Source: Triglochin maritima (Eukaryota > Streptophyta > Magnoliopsida > Alismatales > Juncaginaceae). From it: a DNA stretch of 64,000 nt. Position numbers and translations under genes: made by a program. The notes under the pieces were generated by a model. That model did no database searches and was not told where the DNA came from. It saw nothing but the letters and a program-made list of their open reading frames with translations. The first letter of the stretch is position 1. Each line of letters begins with the position of its first letter. Location of the stretch: contig OY821775.1 of assembly GCA_963682175.1 (NCBI GenBank), positions 49,138,053 through 49,202,052 of the forward strand. The letters are read 5' to 3'. Below, in pieces: positions 48,302-58,640 of the stretch.

Positions 48302-48610
48302 ACGGTCGACCGAATTTGGTATTCCGTTCGACCGTTTGGTCAAAATCCAGCTTTGACTTAAGTTCACTTAAGTTAACGGTCGAACGGGCTCATGGGATCG
48401 GTCGACCGAATTAGTCCAGGCATTTCTGGGAGACCAAATTGTGTTGGTTCGGTCGACCGTTAGGAAAGTTTTGGTCGACCGGATGTTTGGTAATTTTGGG
48501 GTATTTGGGAATAATACGAATACGACCGTTGGGAATAATACGACAAAACAAATGGCCTGAAAAAATGTGTAAACGGTCGAACGGAAAGGTTAAAACGGTC
48601 GACCGTTTTG
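48302..48610. repeat. GTCGACCG motif array in the solo LTR
   Basis: About ten sites: perfect CGGTCGACCG and half-variants such as GGTCGAACGG and GTTCGACCG, sometimes joined by CACTTAAGTT, a word also seen beside the motifs of copy B. Confidence 0.85.
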
Positions 48611-50624
48611 TACAGTTTTGTTTAGGTGTTTTCCGGTTCTAGTTTGGATGGTCTATTGAAGTCCAAATTACGTGAAATTTTGTGTGTGACTTCTATAGGG
48701 AACCTAGTGTGTGGTTGAGTAGTTTTTAGCTCAAGTATGCTCAATTACACAAGGTTCCTAAAGACTCAAAAAAATACAAAATACATGTCTTCAAATGAGC
48801 TTGATTACATGTCTTGACTTGATTTCCTTTCTTCCTTGAGTCTTGATCACCTGTAGATGTTAGCACAAGGCAATATATATGCAATGCAACATGTGTGCTA
48901 CTCTACATGACCATAATTAAGATTAGGTTGATTAAATCATCAAAACATAGATTAAGGCCAAAAAGCCACAGGTTCCTGTCACGCACTTGATCTTGATTGA
49001 CAAAAAACTCGTGAATATCCGCTATACTATCGGTCGAATACGACGTTTCCTCAACTGAAGTTCCAGGACGATCTTCCATAAATTCGCGAATATCTCCAAA
49101 ATTAGCATAACAGTCGTGTTCGCCCTCCACTATCATGTTATGCATGATGATACAATCTGTCATTATTTTGGACAGAACGTCCTTGCTCCAGGCAAGAGCC
49201 AGGTTTCTGATGATCGCAAACCTTGCTTGCAACACTCTGAAAGCGCGTTCAACATCTTTACGCGTTGCCTCATGCACTTCAACAAACAATCTGTGCTTCA
49301 GGGTGTGAGGGTGGATGATGGATTGGATGAAGGTCACCCACTGTGTACCATCAGTAAGATAGTATCCTATATCATATTGAACATCATTTACCTCATAATT
49401 TACAGGTGGTGCTCGGCCTTCTAGTATGTCGTCGAAAACCGAAGATTGTTGCAGGACGTTCAAGTCATTGCATGAACCCGGTATTCCGAAGAAGGAGTGT
49501 CAGATCCATAAGTCGTATGATGCCACCGCCTCAAGGATCAGAGTTGCTTTCCCAGCACGCCCTTGATGTTGTCCCTTCCAAGAACCTGAGTAGTTTTTCC
49601 ACTCCCAGTGGATACAATCGATACTCCCCATCATACCTGGAAACCCACGTTGCTCACCAACGTAAAGTAGGCGTACCAAGTCATTTGCAGTTTGCCGACG
49701 TAAATACTCAGGGTCGAAGATGCGAATAACACCTTCACAGAATTTGAGGAGAGCATTTCTGGATGTTGCCGCACTCATTCGTAGGTACTCATCGATCTCA
49801 TCAGCTGCAACGCCATATGCTAGCATTCGCATTGCTGCCGTACTTTTGTATACCGGAGATGCTCATCCTACCAGTTGCGTCCGATGTTCGTTGGAAGAAG
49901 ACATCAGATGCTCCGATGGCATTGTGGATGCGCAGAAAGACATGTTTTCTCATCCGAAATCTTGTCTTGAAAAGAGTATCAGAATACAAAGGGTTGTCAG
50001 AGAAATAATCGTCTATAAGGCTTGTAACCTAGTTCTCGATATCTATCTGGGTTTGTCGTTCTCCTTCGACGCTGCTTAGGACGTGTAGTCCTTTCGTAAA
50101 CAACCCGTCCGGCCAATTCAATAGTGCGGTCCATTATATTTAATGTCTCATTCCAGTTATCATCGTAGGATTGACCGGAGTTTAAATTATTATCCGACAT
50201 TGATGAGAGAAGAAGTTAACAAGTTAAGAAGTTAAGTAAATGTGAGGAGTCAGGAGATAGGTAGATGTATTTATAGTTGGGAGGGTTTGGATGTATCTGT
50301 TGCACTGTTCACGCGTGATTGCACAGTTTACTCAATGGAAGCGTGATTAAAGTGCACGCGTGATTGAAAACAGTGCACGTGTGTTTGCTCAGTGGAAGCG
50401 TGATTAAAGTGCACGCTTGATTGAAAACAATGCACGTGTGTTTGCTCAGTGGAAGCGTGATTAAAGTGCACGCGTGATATTAGACCATACTATTAAACCA
50501 CATCGACAGGCCGTTCGGGGGTCTCGCTCACATTAATAACCCACATTAATAACAAATACTCAATCCATTAATAACAAAACATCAATTAAATAATTAAAAT
50601 CTAAAAAATTCGACGAATGGGAGG

Positions 50625-50706
50625 GGGACACGTGCCCCCCACCCAAGGGCGCCCCGGGCGGGCACCCGAGGGGCGCCCGGGCGTGGCACCCCCGTTAAGG
50701 GTGCCC
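50625..50706. repeat. GC-rich palindromic subterminal block of the Harbinger element
   Basis: It contains GGGGGACACGTGCCCCCC and several overlapping GGGCGCCC-type palindromes. It is distinct from the AT-rich DNA around it. The MITE at 793-1266 has a related block. Confidence 0.75.
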
Positions 50707-50709
50707 TAA

Positions 50710-52429
50710 GCCTCAAGTTTAGAGGTGGACAATGTTGTTATTGATAAGAGAGGTGGAAGAGAGAGAAGAGTAAGAGAGCAAGAGGAGACATGTTTGTATG
50801 GATCATGAAGGTATAGAGTTGGTGTTAGTAATTAGGGTTTGATGGGTGAGTGTTTTCATGAATGTTTGATTAGTAAGTCAACTCTTGGGATTTGGTCCTT
50901 CTTAGATGTAATACTAATGTAAGCTGCTTGTGGAAGCATGAAAATGTATAAAAAGAAGCACATTTGTAGTATTTAAGTGTCAGAGAGTGAGATCTAATTT
51001 CATTTTAATAACAAAGTTAATTAGTATTTATCAATAATTTCCTCTTAGGGATCAATAACTAATGGCATCCTACCATGGTTAATTAAGCTTCAGAGTTGGT
51101 GCACATTAATCACGTACAATACCACAAAGAGACATATAATAATCCCGTTATTAATCCTAATAAAGATATCTACAGTGAAGTGTATAGAAAGGAATATATA
51201 TTTTCACATTTTAATTAACTCGTTGTATGATCGTGAGATTAAGTTGTAAATACAAATAAATTTTGCTTAATGTATATCCTTCTCAAAGCATCATTATTAT
51301 AATTGACATTTTTATGATAATTGTAATTTAAAATAATAATTGGAAGTTTCACTATCCATATGTTTATTCTTACCCGTAGATTAAAAATTACGGTCTAGAT
51401 ATCAAAAACCATCCATGTCGTCTAAAAAAATTATTGCTTGAAAGCTAGAAATATCACAGACGACACCTGGATATTGGGTTTTTTAGGTCAAATTTCACGC
51501 CAGTTGACTACACTTAATTACACGTTTCGGTAAACTCAATAATAAATAGTGTAATGTTAAACTTAACATTACACAGCTAATTAATAAATAAATATATACA
51601 CCTAAAAATACCTGTGATTCCTTAGGAGAATGATCGAATCAAAACGTGATGCCCATTTAGGTTATTAAAACCAAGTTGTAGATTTTGTTAACAAAAGTTT
51701 GATATCCTCCCAAGCAAAATCCACCAGAGAACGAATCTACAAAACAAGAACACACCTCAATCAAATTTGGAGTAAATTATAGGGTTCTCTTGAAATGTGA
51801 CTTGATTTCACTTTAACTTATTTTAATTTTAAAACATTATAGTGGCACTCCTCCAACATTGAATATTTTTATTATATATATTTCGTGTTGCTTGGTCAGA
51901 ATGCACTTAATTCTAATTTTATAATAAATTTAGATTTATTCTCACGTCTGATTTGGTTAAAATTTCTGTCGTATTGACATGAGATTTACATCACATTTGA
52001 AACCAAATAAGATTCCAATCCACCATAAATTTGAGCCTAATTATAAAGTTACAGTTAGACACAATCTAACAACTAAAACAAATAATAACATATTTTGATA
52101 TGTCTGTGATGGGCATGGTTACAGGAGTATTCATATCATGAATGCTTAAGTTAAGTAGATTGTAATATTTTTTATTGGTAGGGTTGTGTTTGATATTATC
52201 TATTGCACCCACTACATCTCAAACAAACAAAAAATACTGGAAAATCGTTTACGGTGATTATTTTTTTGTTGCATTACTAAGGTTGTGTTTCCAACTTGAA
52301 TATTTTTGATTGGTAGGGTTGTATTTTGTATTCCTACCAAGATATTATCTATTGCACCTACAACTTCTCAAAAGAAAACACCGAAAAATAGTTTAGGATG
52401 AAGAAAAAATTACATCAAACGCGACTCAA
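50710..52429. other. Intergenic, no gene recognised
   Basis: AT-rich. A duplicated phrase (ATTGGTAGGGTTGT followed by TATTATCTATTGCACC) occurs near 52175-52215 and 52310-52350, with about 136 bp between copies. Confidence 0.45.
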
Positions 52430-52433
52430 CTCC

Positions 52434-52602
52434 CGAAATTTTTTTAATTAATAAAAATAATAAAAAATTAATTTTTTAAGGAAAAAAACACTACAATTTC
52501 AATATCTGATGGGGTGAAGGCCACCGCTCGTGCCTGCCAGGACCTTGTGGTGTTTTGTCCTAAAAAAATTAATTTTTGATTAATTAAAAGAAATTCGGCT
52601 CA
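52434..52602. repeat. MITE-like inverted repeat, about 170 bp
   Basis: The arms GAAATTTTTTTAATTAATAA ... TTAATTTTTTAAGGA (52434-52486) and the inverted copy at 52558-52602 flank a GC-richer centre. A related arm (CCTAAAAAATTAATTTTTTA) is at about 23046-23066. No coding capacity. Confidence 0.55.
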
Positions 52603-53811
52603 ACTCTCTACTTAATAATTTTAATTGTTTAATAAACGAGTTGGTTAAGATTATTTCACCCGCCTATTTAACTGTGAAATTTAAGTTATATACGTAATTA
52701 TATAATTATTACACATATAATTATGTGGAATACCTGTATGTTTAGGTCGTCTTTTTTAGTTCTTGATTATCAATTTGTAAATATTTGGCGTTAAATATTG
52801 TCGAAAATAAAAGATTTTTAGCTAGTTATTTAACCATTTAACATTCTTAACCAATTACCAATTTTCTCAATCCATTTTAATCTCCTGAATCGCGAATAGC
52901 ATTAGTTATTTCGGGTGACGACTGCGTTAAAATTCTGACAAATCCCAAACCAAACCCTAGCTTTCCCCCTCCCGTCGACGCCGTCCGCCTCTTTCTCCTA
53001 CGCCTCCTGCCCTCTTCCCTTCAGGTTCACCTTTCTCTTCTACTGCTCATTCCCTTCTTTCCAACCTCCTTATTCTGGTTTGATCTTGCGTACTGAATCT
53101 AATGCATATTTTCCAGTGGATTTTTTATGGTAAATAAATAAATAAATTTGGATTTGTTCGAAAAATTGTGGAAGTACCTTGGATGTTTGATGATCGTGGA
53201 AGGAACTTCCGAACTTGAAATCTTATTGTCACTCAACTGCTTTTTTGCATTTTTACTTACATTTTCCGTCTTGTGGTGCGTATTGGTTCTGTTATTTTTT
53301 TTTTAATATTAGGGGTGCCAGTTGAGCTGAACTTAAGTGAACAAGGGTCTCATTTTCAGCTTAATATCTTTGGGTTAACTTATGTTTGGACCTATCTTAG
53401 TTTGTGACCTCATTTGTTAAATTTTACTGTTCCGTGTAATCTCCTTTTTTACCTGAATTTCAGTTTGCTCGGTTTGTTGTAACATGTGTGTCATATTTTT
53501 TGGGTGCAATTTGACCAACCCAAAAATCATAATTGTATAATGGTTCTTTAAGTTCGAAGCTGAAACTTCAACAAGAGGAATCAAGCTGAACCCAACTCGT
53601 ACTTAAACTAACTGTCTAACTTGATTTGATTATTAGCCTGAGATTCCAGGAGAAGAAAATTGTATAAATCCTTAATTTTCTAAAATGTAATATCCTGATT
53701 TTAATAGTACCATGTTAAGTGTGTAAATACTTATTTTGGGTTGACAAACTTTGTCGTTATTGTAGGAAATGAGAAAAAAACATGTTCTGATTGACAAAAG
53801 AGTAGGGAAGG
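52603..53811. other. Promoter and 5' UTR of the FCP1-like gene
   Basis: A C/T-rich stretch at about 52965-53022 (AACCCTAGCTTTCCCCC onward) looks like a plant 5' UTR exon. It ends CTTCAG followed by GTTCAC, a possible donor; an acceptor TTGTAG precedes 53766. This gives an inferred 5' UTR intron of about 740 bp. One upstream ATG at 53769 is out of frame and short. Confidence 0.5.
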
Positions 53812-56800
53812 ATGGGTAAGTCAAAGCGTCATATTTTGGATTGTCCGAACGAAGAGCTGAGCAACTTGAGACTTGAGCCACATGTTGCTGATGTGAAACA
53901 GAGCAAGGCAATAGATGATGCTCCTCCGGATGGTAATGTCCAGCAAGAGCTTTTTGCACCAGAGGTTGAGGTTGACAAGGATAGTATGAAAAGAAAAGGC
54001 CAACACCGTAAAAAAAGTAGTGATTCAAAAGACCATAATACTAAGAAAAATCACAAAGAGTCCACCACTGGCCGAAAAAGGAACAAGAAAAAAGAAGAAG
54101 TTAATGGGGACTCTTGTGGTGATCCTCGGGATATTAGTTTGCAGCAACAGCATTTTGCACTAGAGATTCAGGTTGACATGGTTAGTGTGAAAAGAGAAGA
54201 CCGACACCGTATGAAAAGTAGTGATTTGGAAGACCATAATGCTCAGGAAATTCACCAAGAGTCCACCACTGCCCATAAGAGGAAAAAGAAAAAAGGGAAA
54301 CTTAAGGGGGATTCTGGTGGTGATCCATCGACTAATGTCATGTTGGATGGCAATTTTTTAAATATTGATGAGCAAAGTAACCTATCAGATATGACTAGTA
54401 AGCCCATAGAAAGCAATTCGGGTTTGTATGGAATAAAAGAAAACAAAGTAAGGTCTTCTAAAAGAGGCAAGAAAAGGGACAAATCTGCTTCTTCTCATTC
54501 CAAAACCTGTCTTGAATTGCAAGCCGAGGATAACTTAAATATTTGTTATCTTGAAGAAGCAAATGAAACCCCACTGGTAGTCTCTAAGAAGGAGGATAGG
54601 AAAACACTTTCAAAAAATCCATCTGAGAGTAGCATAGGGAATGATAATGATGAAGAGAAGAAGATGGAAGCACCTGCTGAAAATTGCTCTGATGATGCAG
54701 GTGCATGTCTGCATTCTTCAGTGAAGTCTGAAAAGAGTCGAAAAAAGTCCAAAGACAAGCTGACTAAAGAAACTGATCAGAGTGGAAAAGAATATCGACC
54801 ATCTGATACTACCAGTGGTTTGACTAAAGGACCTGATCTCAATACCAATGAGGAACATCTCATCCTTGGAAAACCACTTATTAATGTCAAAAGGAAACTC
54901 CTTGTGCTGGACCTGAATGGGTTGCTTGCTGATATCATTAAAAAGGGCCGTTGTAGTCGCAGTGAGGGTAATAGGATTGGCAAAAGAGCAGGTAAAAGGC
55001 CAAGATTATGTGCATATATGTGTTTATGTATTTGGTGTGTACATTGTTCCGTTTCTGTAAAAATCTTAATATTTACCTTCGTGTTGCATACTAGTTTTCA
55101 AGAGGCCTTTCTACGATGAATTCCTGGATTTCTGCTTTAAGGCTTTTGATGTAGCTATCTGGTCTTCTAGGAAAAAGTAAGGTTTCCTAACTCTTCTACT
55201 TGATCAAATTTATCTTCCAATTGATAGAAGAAATTCTGCTGAAATTCACATGGATTTTTGTGGTTGGTCCTTGTGACTTTTTAGAGAGATTCTCGATAGA
55301 GTGCTTGATCATCTTATGGGAGAAAGGAAGCATGAACTTTTATTTTGTTGGGTAAGTCAAAATTTCGGCCGTATGTTCCATAAAGGCCCATAATGTAGTC
55401 TTTCTGATATGTTCTTGTTCCATTTTTTGGGCTTATTCTTCTTTGCCATGAATGCATGTGAAAAATGCTTTCAGAACTCAGTTAAGTTGTTAATCATAAC
55501 TAGCATAGTTGTTGATCATAAATAGAACTCTACAATGTCATTATTTTTTTCATCTGATACGTTGTTGAGATTTAATATGTTTATACTGAAGATTCCTTTA
55601 GAGGATAGTATGTATTCTGAGTACAACTTCAAATAGAAATGACATTTGTTTGCTTTCTTATTTTCGTAGAAACTAGCATTTGTTATGCGTTCCTCTATAA
55701 TTTGTCTGGATAATTTATTGCTCCTTTTATTTTTAAGATAATAGTGGCTTATGTCTAGTATCAGGAATAACTTACAATATGGTTATAAAGTATCTGTTGT
55801 CATTTTTTCTCACCTGTTCCTTTTTTATCTTGCCGGGCCTTACCTTAATGTTAGTCGTGCCTGATTCTCTTCCCTATGCATTTTGTATGTCATGGTGTCC
55901 CTGTCCCATAATGTATGAGTTGGACATACACGGTGGGGCCATTTCCAAGGGTGACGTGATCCCCCGACCTTTTGACTTGTTTTCAGAAGTGAATCCAATG
56001 GTTCGAATGACTCTTCACTCTTTGTTATGGTCTCCATGTTGGTGCTTGAGTAGTATGCACGTGCACCTCTTGATGGCTTTCTTGGTCAGTTGCGCAACTG
56101 GCCATCTAGATGCTTGTCTATTGTTTGAACACCTACATTGGATGGGCATCTTGTCGGCTGGTGATAAACCTATATAAAAAATATTTATCGAATAACATAA
56201 GTTCCACTTCATATCCAACCAACTGTGTTGTATAAAATTTCAGAATTTTCAAATTTCTATCTATATTTCCCAAACTTTGAGTGATCAAGTTGATATGATG
56301 CACTTATTGTTCCTGTTTTCTGGAAAAAAAGACAAGTGACTTAATAAATTATTAAGAAAATGCTGCCCACTCAACCATTCATTGAATTTTAGATATACAA
56401 CATCTTGTAATTTATTTATATGATTTAGATCAGTTGCAATCTAATTTAATTTTCTGCATTTTTATTGTTACATTAACACTTGTGCACCAGTGCCTTTTTT
56501 GGGATAAATTTTGATGTTTTTAGGATCATAGCTATTTTAAACTTATTCAGGACCAAGAAAAATGCACTACTGCGGGTTGTAATACTATAGAGTCTCGCCA
56601 CAAGCCCATATTTTTGAAGGAATTGAAAAAATTGTGGGGAAAAGAACATGAGCTTCCATGGGAGAGTGGGAAGTACACATCATCAAACACCCTTCTCATC
56701 GATGATTCCCCTTATAAGTCCATATTGAATCCTGTAAGTTATCTTTCTTTGTTTTCCTCATCCTCTTGTTTGAATCTCTAAGTATTTTTGTTCTCTTCCA

Positions 56801-57175
56801 TGTCACCTGCCTTCGATAGATTGGTGGTTATTTATTTCTAAATTTCAATTTGTTTTGCTTCCTCAGCCATACACGGCAATCTTCCCACATTCTTACAGTT
56901 ATCGTAATGAAAATGACAATTCTCTAGGTGAGAATTTCTCCATGTACACTTTTAGTTCCATTGATTTTGCTTCCGTATCTAGCTTACATTTTCCATCAGG
57001 CCCCGGAGGAGATATTAGAGTTTTTCTAGAAGGGTTAATTGCTGCTCCTGATGTCCGACATTATGTGCGAGATCATAGATTTGGCCGACCTGCAATCACA
57101 GAAAAGGATCCTAATTGGAATTTCTACGTGAAGATCATTCAAAAGCTTAGGATGCCTTCACGTCGAAGTTCATAG
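53812..57175 (+). CDS. FCP1/SCP-like (NIF) HAD-phosphatase-domain protein
   Basis: Six coding exons join in phase: 53812-54991, 55095-55176, 55285-55351, 56551-56733, 56867-56927 and 57000-57175, giving 582 residues. The long first exon encodes a lysine-rich, probably nuclear, N-terminal region with an internal duplication. The FCP1-homology domain starts at KRKLLVLDLNGLLADI (about residues 360-374). It continues with FKRPFYDEFLDFCFKAFDVAIWSSRKK split over exons 1-2, HELLFCW, a lysine in KELKKLWG and LLIDDSPYKSILNP (Asp494-Asp495). Motif I reads DLNGL where active FCP1/SCP enzymes have DxDx(T/V), so the second Asp is Asn. Many plant relatives share this, from memory. Phosphatase activity is therefore uncertain; phospho-protein binding or altered catalysis is possible. 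Confidence 0.9.
53930..54325 (+). repeat. In-frame tandem duplication in exon 1 of the FCP1-like gene
   Basis: Two units of about 62-65 residues (DNA about 53939-54129 and 54143-54325) share FALE or FAPE, a VSVKR-like stretch, KSSD, EDHN or KDHN, ESTT, HKRKKKK or RKRNKKK, and GDP at the end. Both are lysine-rich. Confidence 0.8.
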
Positions 57176-58288
57176 CAAGTAGATGCAGAAAGTTATAAAA
57201 TTGTTCTCTGTATGAAGTAAATTCTAACTTCGTTTTGTATTCAGTATCTTTTCATCAGAATCTGACTTCAATACTTGGCCTTGGGTCTAGATCTTCTGGT
57301 GCAGAGCTCAAACTACTTGATCGACTTCTTTGCTTTCATACTTGCTACTAACGTTTTTTGATGTCTATGTAGTTCCTAGCTTGACTTTGCATCCTAGAGA
57401 GGATATTTTTGGGAAAAACATTTTCAAATGGCATTCTGTATCATTCTGTATTTTGATGTTCAGGAGTGGCCGTAAAGGTCAGCTATGTTATTTATATATT
57501 TACAAAATGCAACAAAACCCTGTTTGTTCTTTTACATCCTTTGTCTTCACAATCTCCATTGTTTTGTTAACTTGGTTTGTGCATATCAGATTTTGTCATT
57601 GGTTGGATGGAAAAGCCTTGGTCTCCTTGTAGTTCCCAAGTCAATTTATTCATTGTCATTAGATCTTTCAGAGATTGCAATTTTGCTAATCTAGCTTTCT
57701 GTTGGTTCATTATCATCCTTATCATCATTGGTGGAACCATGATTATCATGTAAAATTTGGTTACGACAATTCGTAATTTGTATTAATACACTTTTCACTG
57801 TCCATGTTTATGTCTAATTGCTTCCCTAAAGTAATGATCTATATACTTAATATTGCTGTTAATACTTATAAAACAAGTTCATCTGTAAAATTCCAAACAC
57901 ACCCTCTACAAATGGTCAAACTACTTTTCCAAAGTCAATAGGTCAAGATTAGTGGTATGCAAGTATGCAACAACTACGTTAAAAAAAAACTAGTACAAGA
58001 TTAGACAATCAGTTGCAAACTATATCCTATCAAGTTTCAACACCCCTATGGCCAAAACCATCTGCTTGGAGCTAAAGGAAGGGTCCAACGTGCTCTTGCT
58101 GATGGTGGTATGTAACAGTAACGCCGGTCGTCGCCGGAGATGCTTCAAAGTTTATCGTTTTAATTAACTCGCGATTCGATATTAATCTGTATTCGGTATG
58201 TTCGGTGTTATATTGTTCAAAGTTGTCTTCCTTTTATTGGCACTCTTCGGTTGAAAGTTGTCTTCCTTTTATCGGCACACGAGGTGTT
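57176..58288. other. 3' flank of the FCP1-like gene
   Basis: Probably 3' UTR for the first 100-200 bp. A direct repeat, AAAGTTGTCTTCCTTTTATT/CGGCAC, occurs at about 58216 and 58250. No gene recognised. Confidence 0.4.
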
Positions 58289-58426
58289 AAAACTAATTAA
58301 AACAAAAAATTGGAAACGTTATCAAAAATTAGTAGGGTGTACACACATTGTACACAATTAAATTTTTTGTGTGTACACCCTACTAATTTTTGATAACGTT
58401 TCCAATTTTTTGTAATAATTAGTTTT
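58289..58426. repeat. Perfect 36-bp hairpin with extended arms
   Basis: 58311-58346 and 58369-58404 are exact inverted copies, from TGGAAACGTTATC to GGGTGTACACAC. A 22-base AT-rich loop separates them. The stem extends outward about 20 bp more with a few mismatches. Candidates are a hairpin MITE or a small-RNA precursor; the sequence alone does not decide. Confidence 0.9.
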
Positions 58427-58447
58427 AGTGTTTGTTTAATATTCAGT

Positions 58448-58640
58448 TGTAAATAATTTATTAATCTGGCTAAAAAAATTGTTTTTTTATTGTATAAAAT
58501 ACCCTAACATTTCAATACGTCGGGTTATCGACGTGATTTAGAGGTCGATTATTGGAAAAATTAAAAATAATTTTAAAAAATTTAGAAAAATAATATAAAT
58601 TAGAAAACTTATTTTGAAAAAAAAAGATTTAAAAAAAGAT
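58448..58640. repeat. Degenerate copy of the 22.3-22.9 kb repeat family
   Basis: It shares TTGTAAATAATTTATTA, TTATTG(T/G)ATAAAAT, ATTTCAA or TTTTCAACACGT, the GTCGATT word and GGAAAAATTAAAAATAA in the order seen at about 22808-22945. Confidence 0.6.

Larger units (their letters stand above)
47618..48970 (-). mobile_element. Solo LTR, 1353 bp, inside the Harbinger transposase
   Basis: It begins TGTAGGATCG and ends AAAAGCCACA on the plus strand, with the exact 5-bp duplication GGTTC at 47613-47617 and 48971-48975. There are no retrotransposon domains and no repeated ends inside, so a solo LTR from unequal recombination is likely. A TATAAATA box reads on the minus strand at 48206-48199, suggesting that the LTR is minus-oriented. 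The region upstream of that box (48302-48610) holds an array of GTCGACCG motifs. The parent family is unknown. Confidence 0.85.
47545..50200 (-). pseudogene. PIF/Harbinger transposase (DDE_Tnp_4 / HARBI1-like)
   Basis: The N-terminus starts at ATG 50200. Frameshifts lie near 50.02 kb and 49.85 kb. The core reads GFPGMMGSIDCIHWEWKN, with the first catalytic Asp, then an in-frame TGA at 49502-49500 in place of a tryptophan codon (SYDLWI, stop, HSFFG). It continues to YYLTDG (second Asp) and EATRKDVERAFRVLQARF (Glu). At 48971 the frame enters the solo LTR. Beyond the LTR it resumes exactly in phase with HLDLKGDLIGHIWQRYG and stops at 47545-47547. The catalytic triad is readable, but the gene cannot make a full protein. 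The C-terminus beyond the LTR confirms that the insertion hit coding sequence. Confidence 0.9.
47109..50706 (-). mobile_element. PIF/Harbinger transposon with nested solo LTR
   Basis: The ends GAGCACAAATAACAG and, inverted, GGGCACCCTTAACGG are imperfect terminal repeats (about 11 of 16 matches). They are flanked by the 3-bp duplication TAA at 47106-47108 and 50707-50709, the hallmark of this superfamily. The right end has a GC-rich palindromic subterminal block (50625-50700). A transposase pseudogene fills the minus strand. A solo LTR at 47618-48970 is inserted in its 3' coding part. No Myb-like second ORF was recognised. Confidence 0.85.

Noticed and set aside
49116..50079. Plus-strand open frames of 102-119 codons
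   Set aside because: Antisense to the Harbinger transposase pseudogene.
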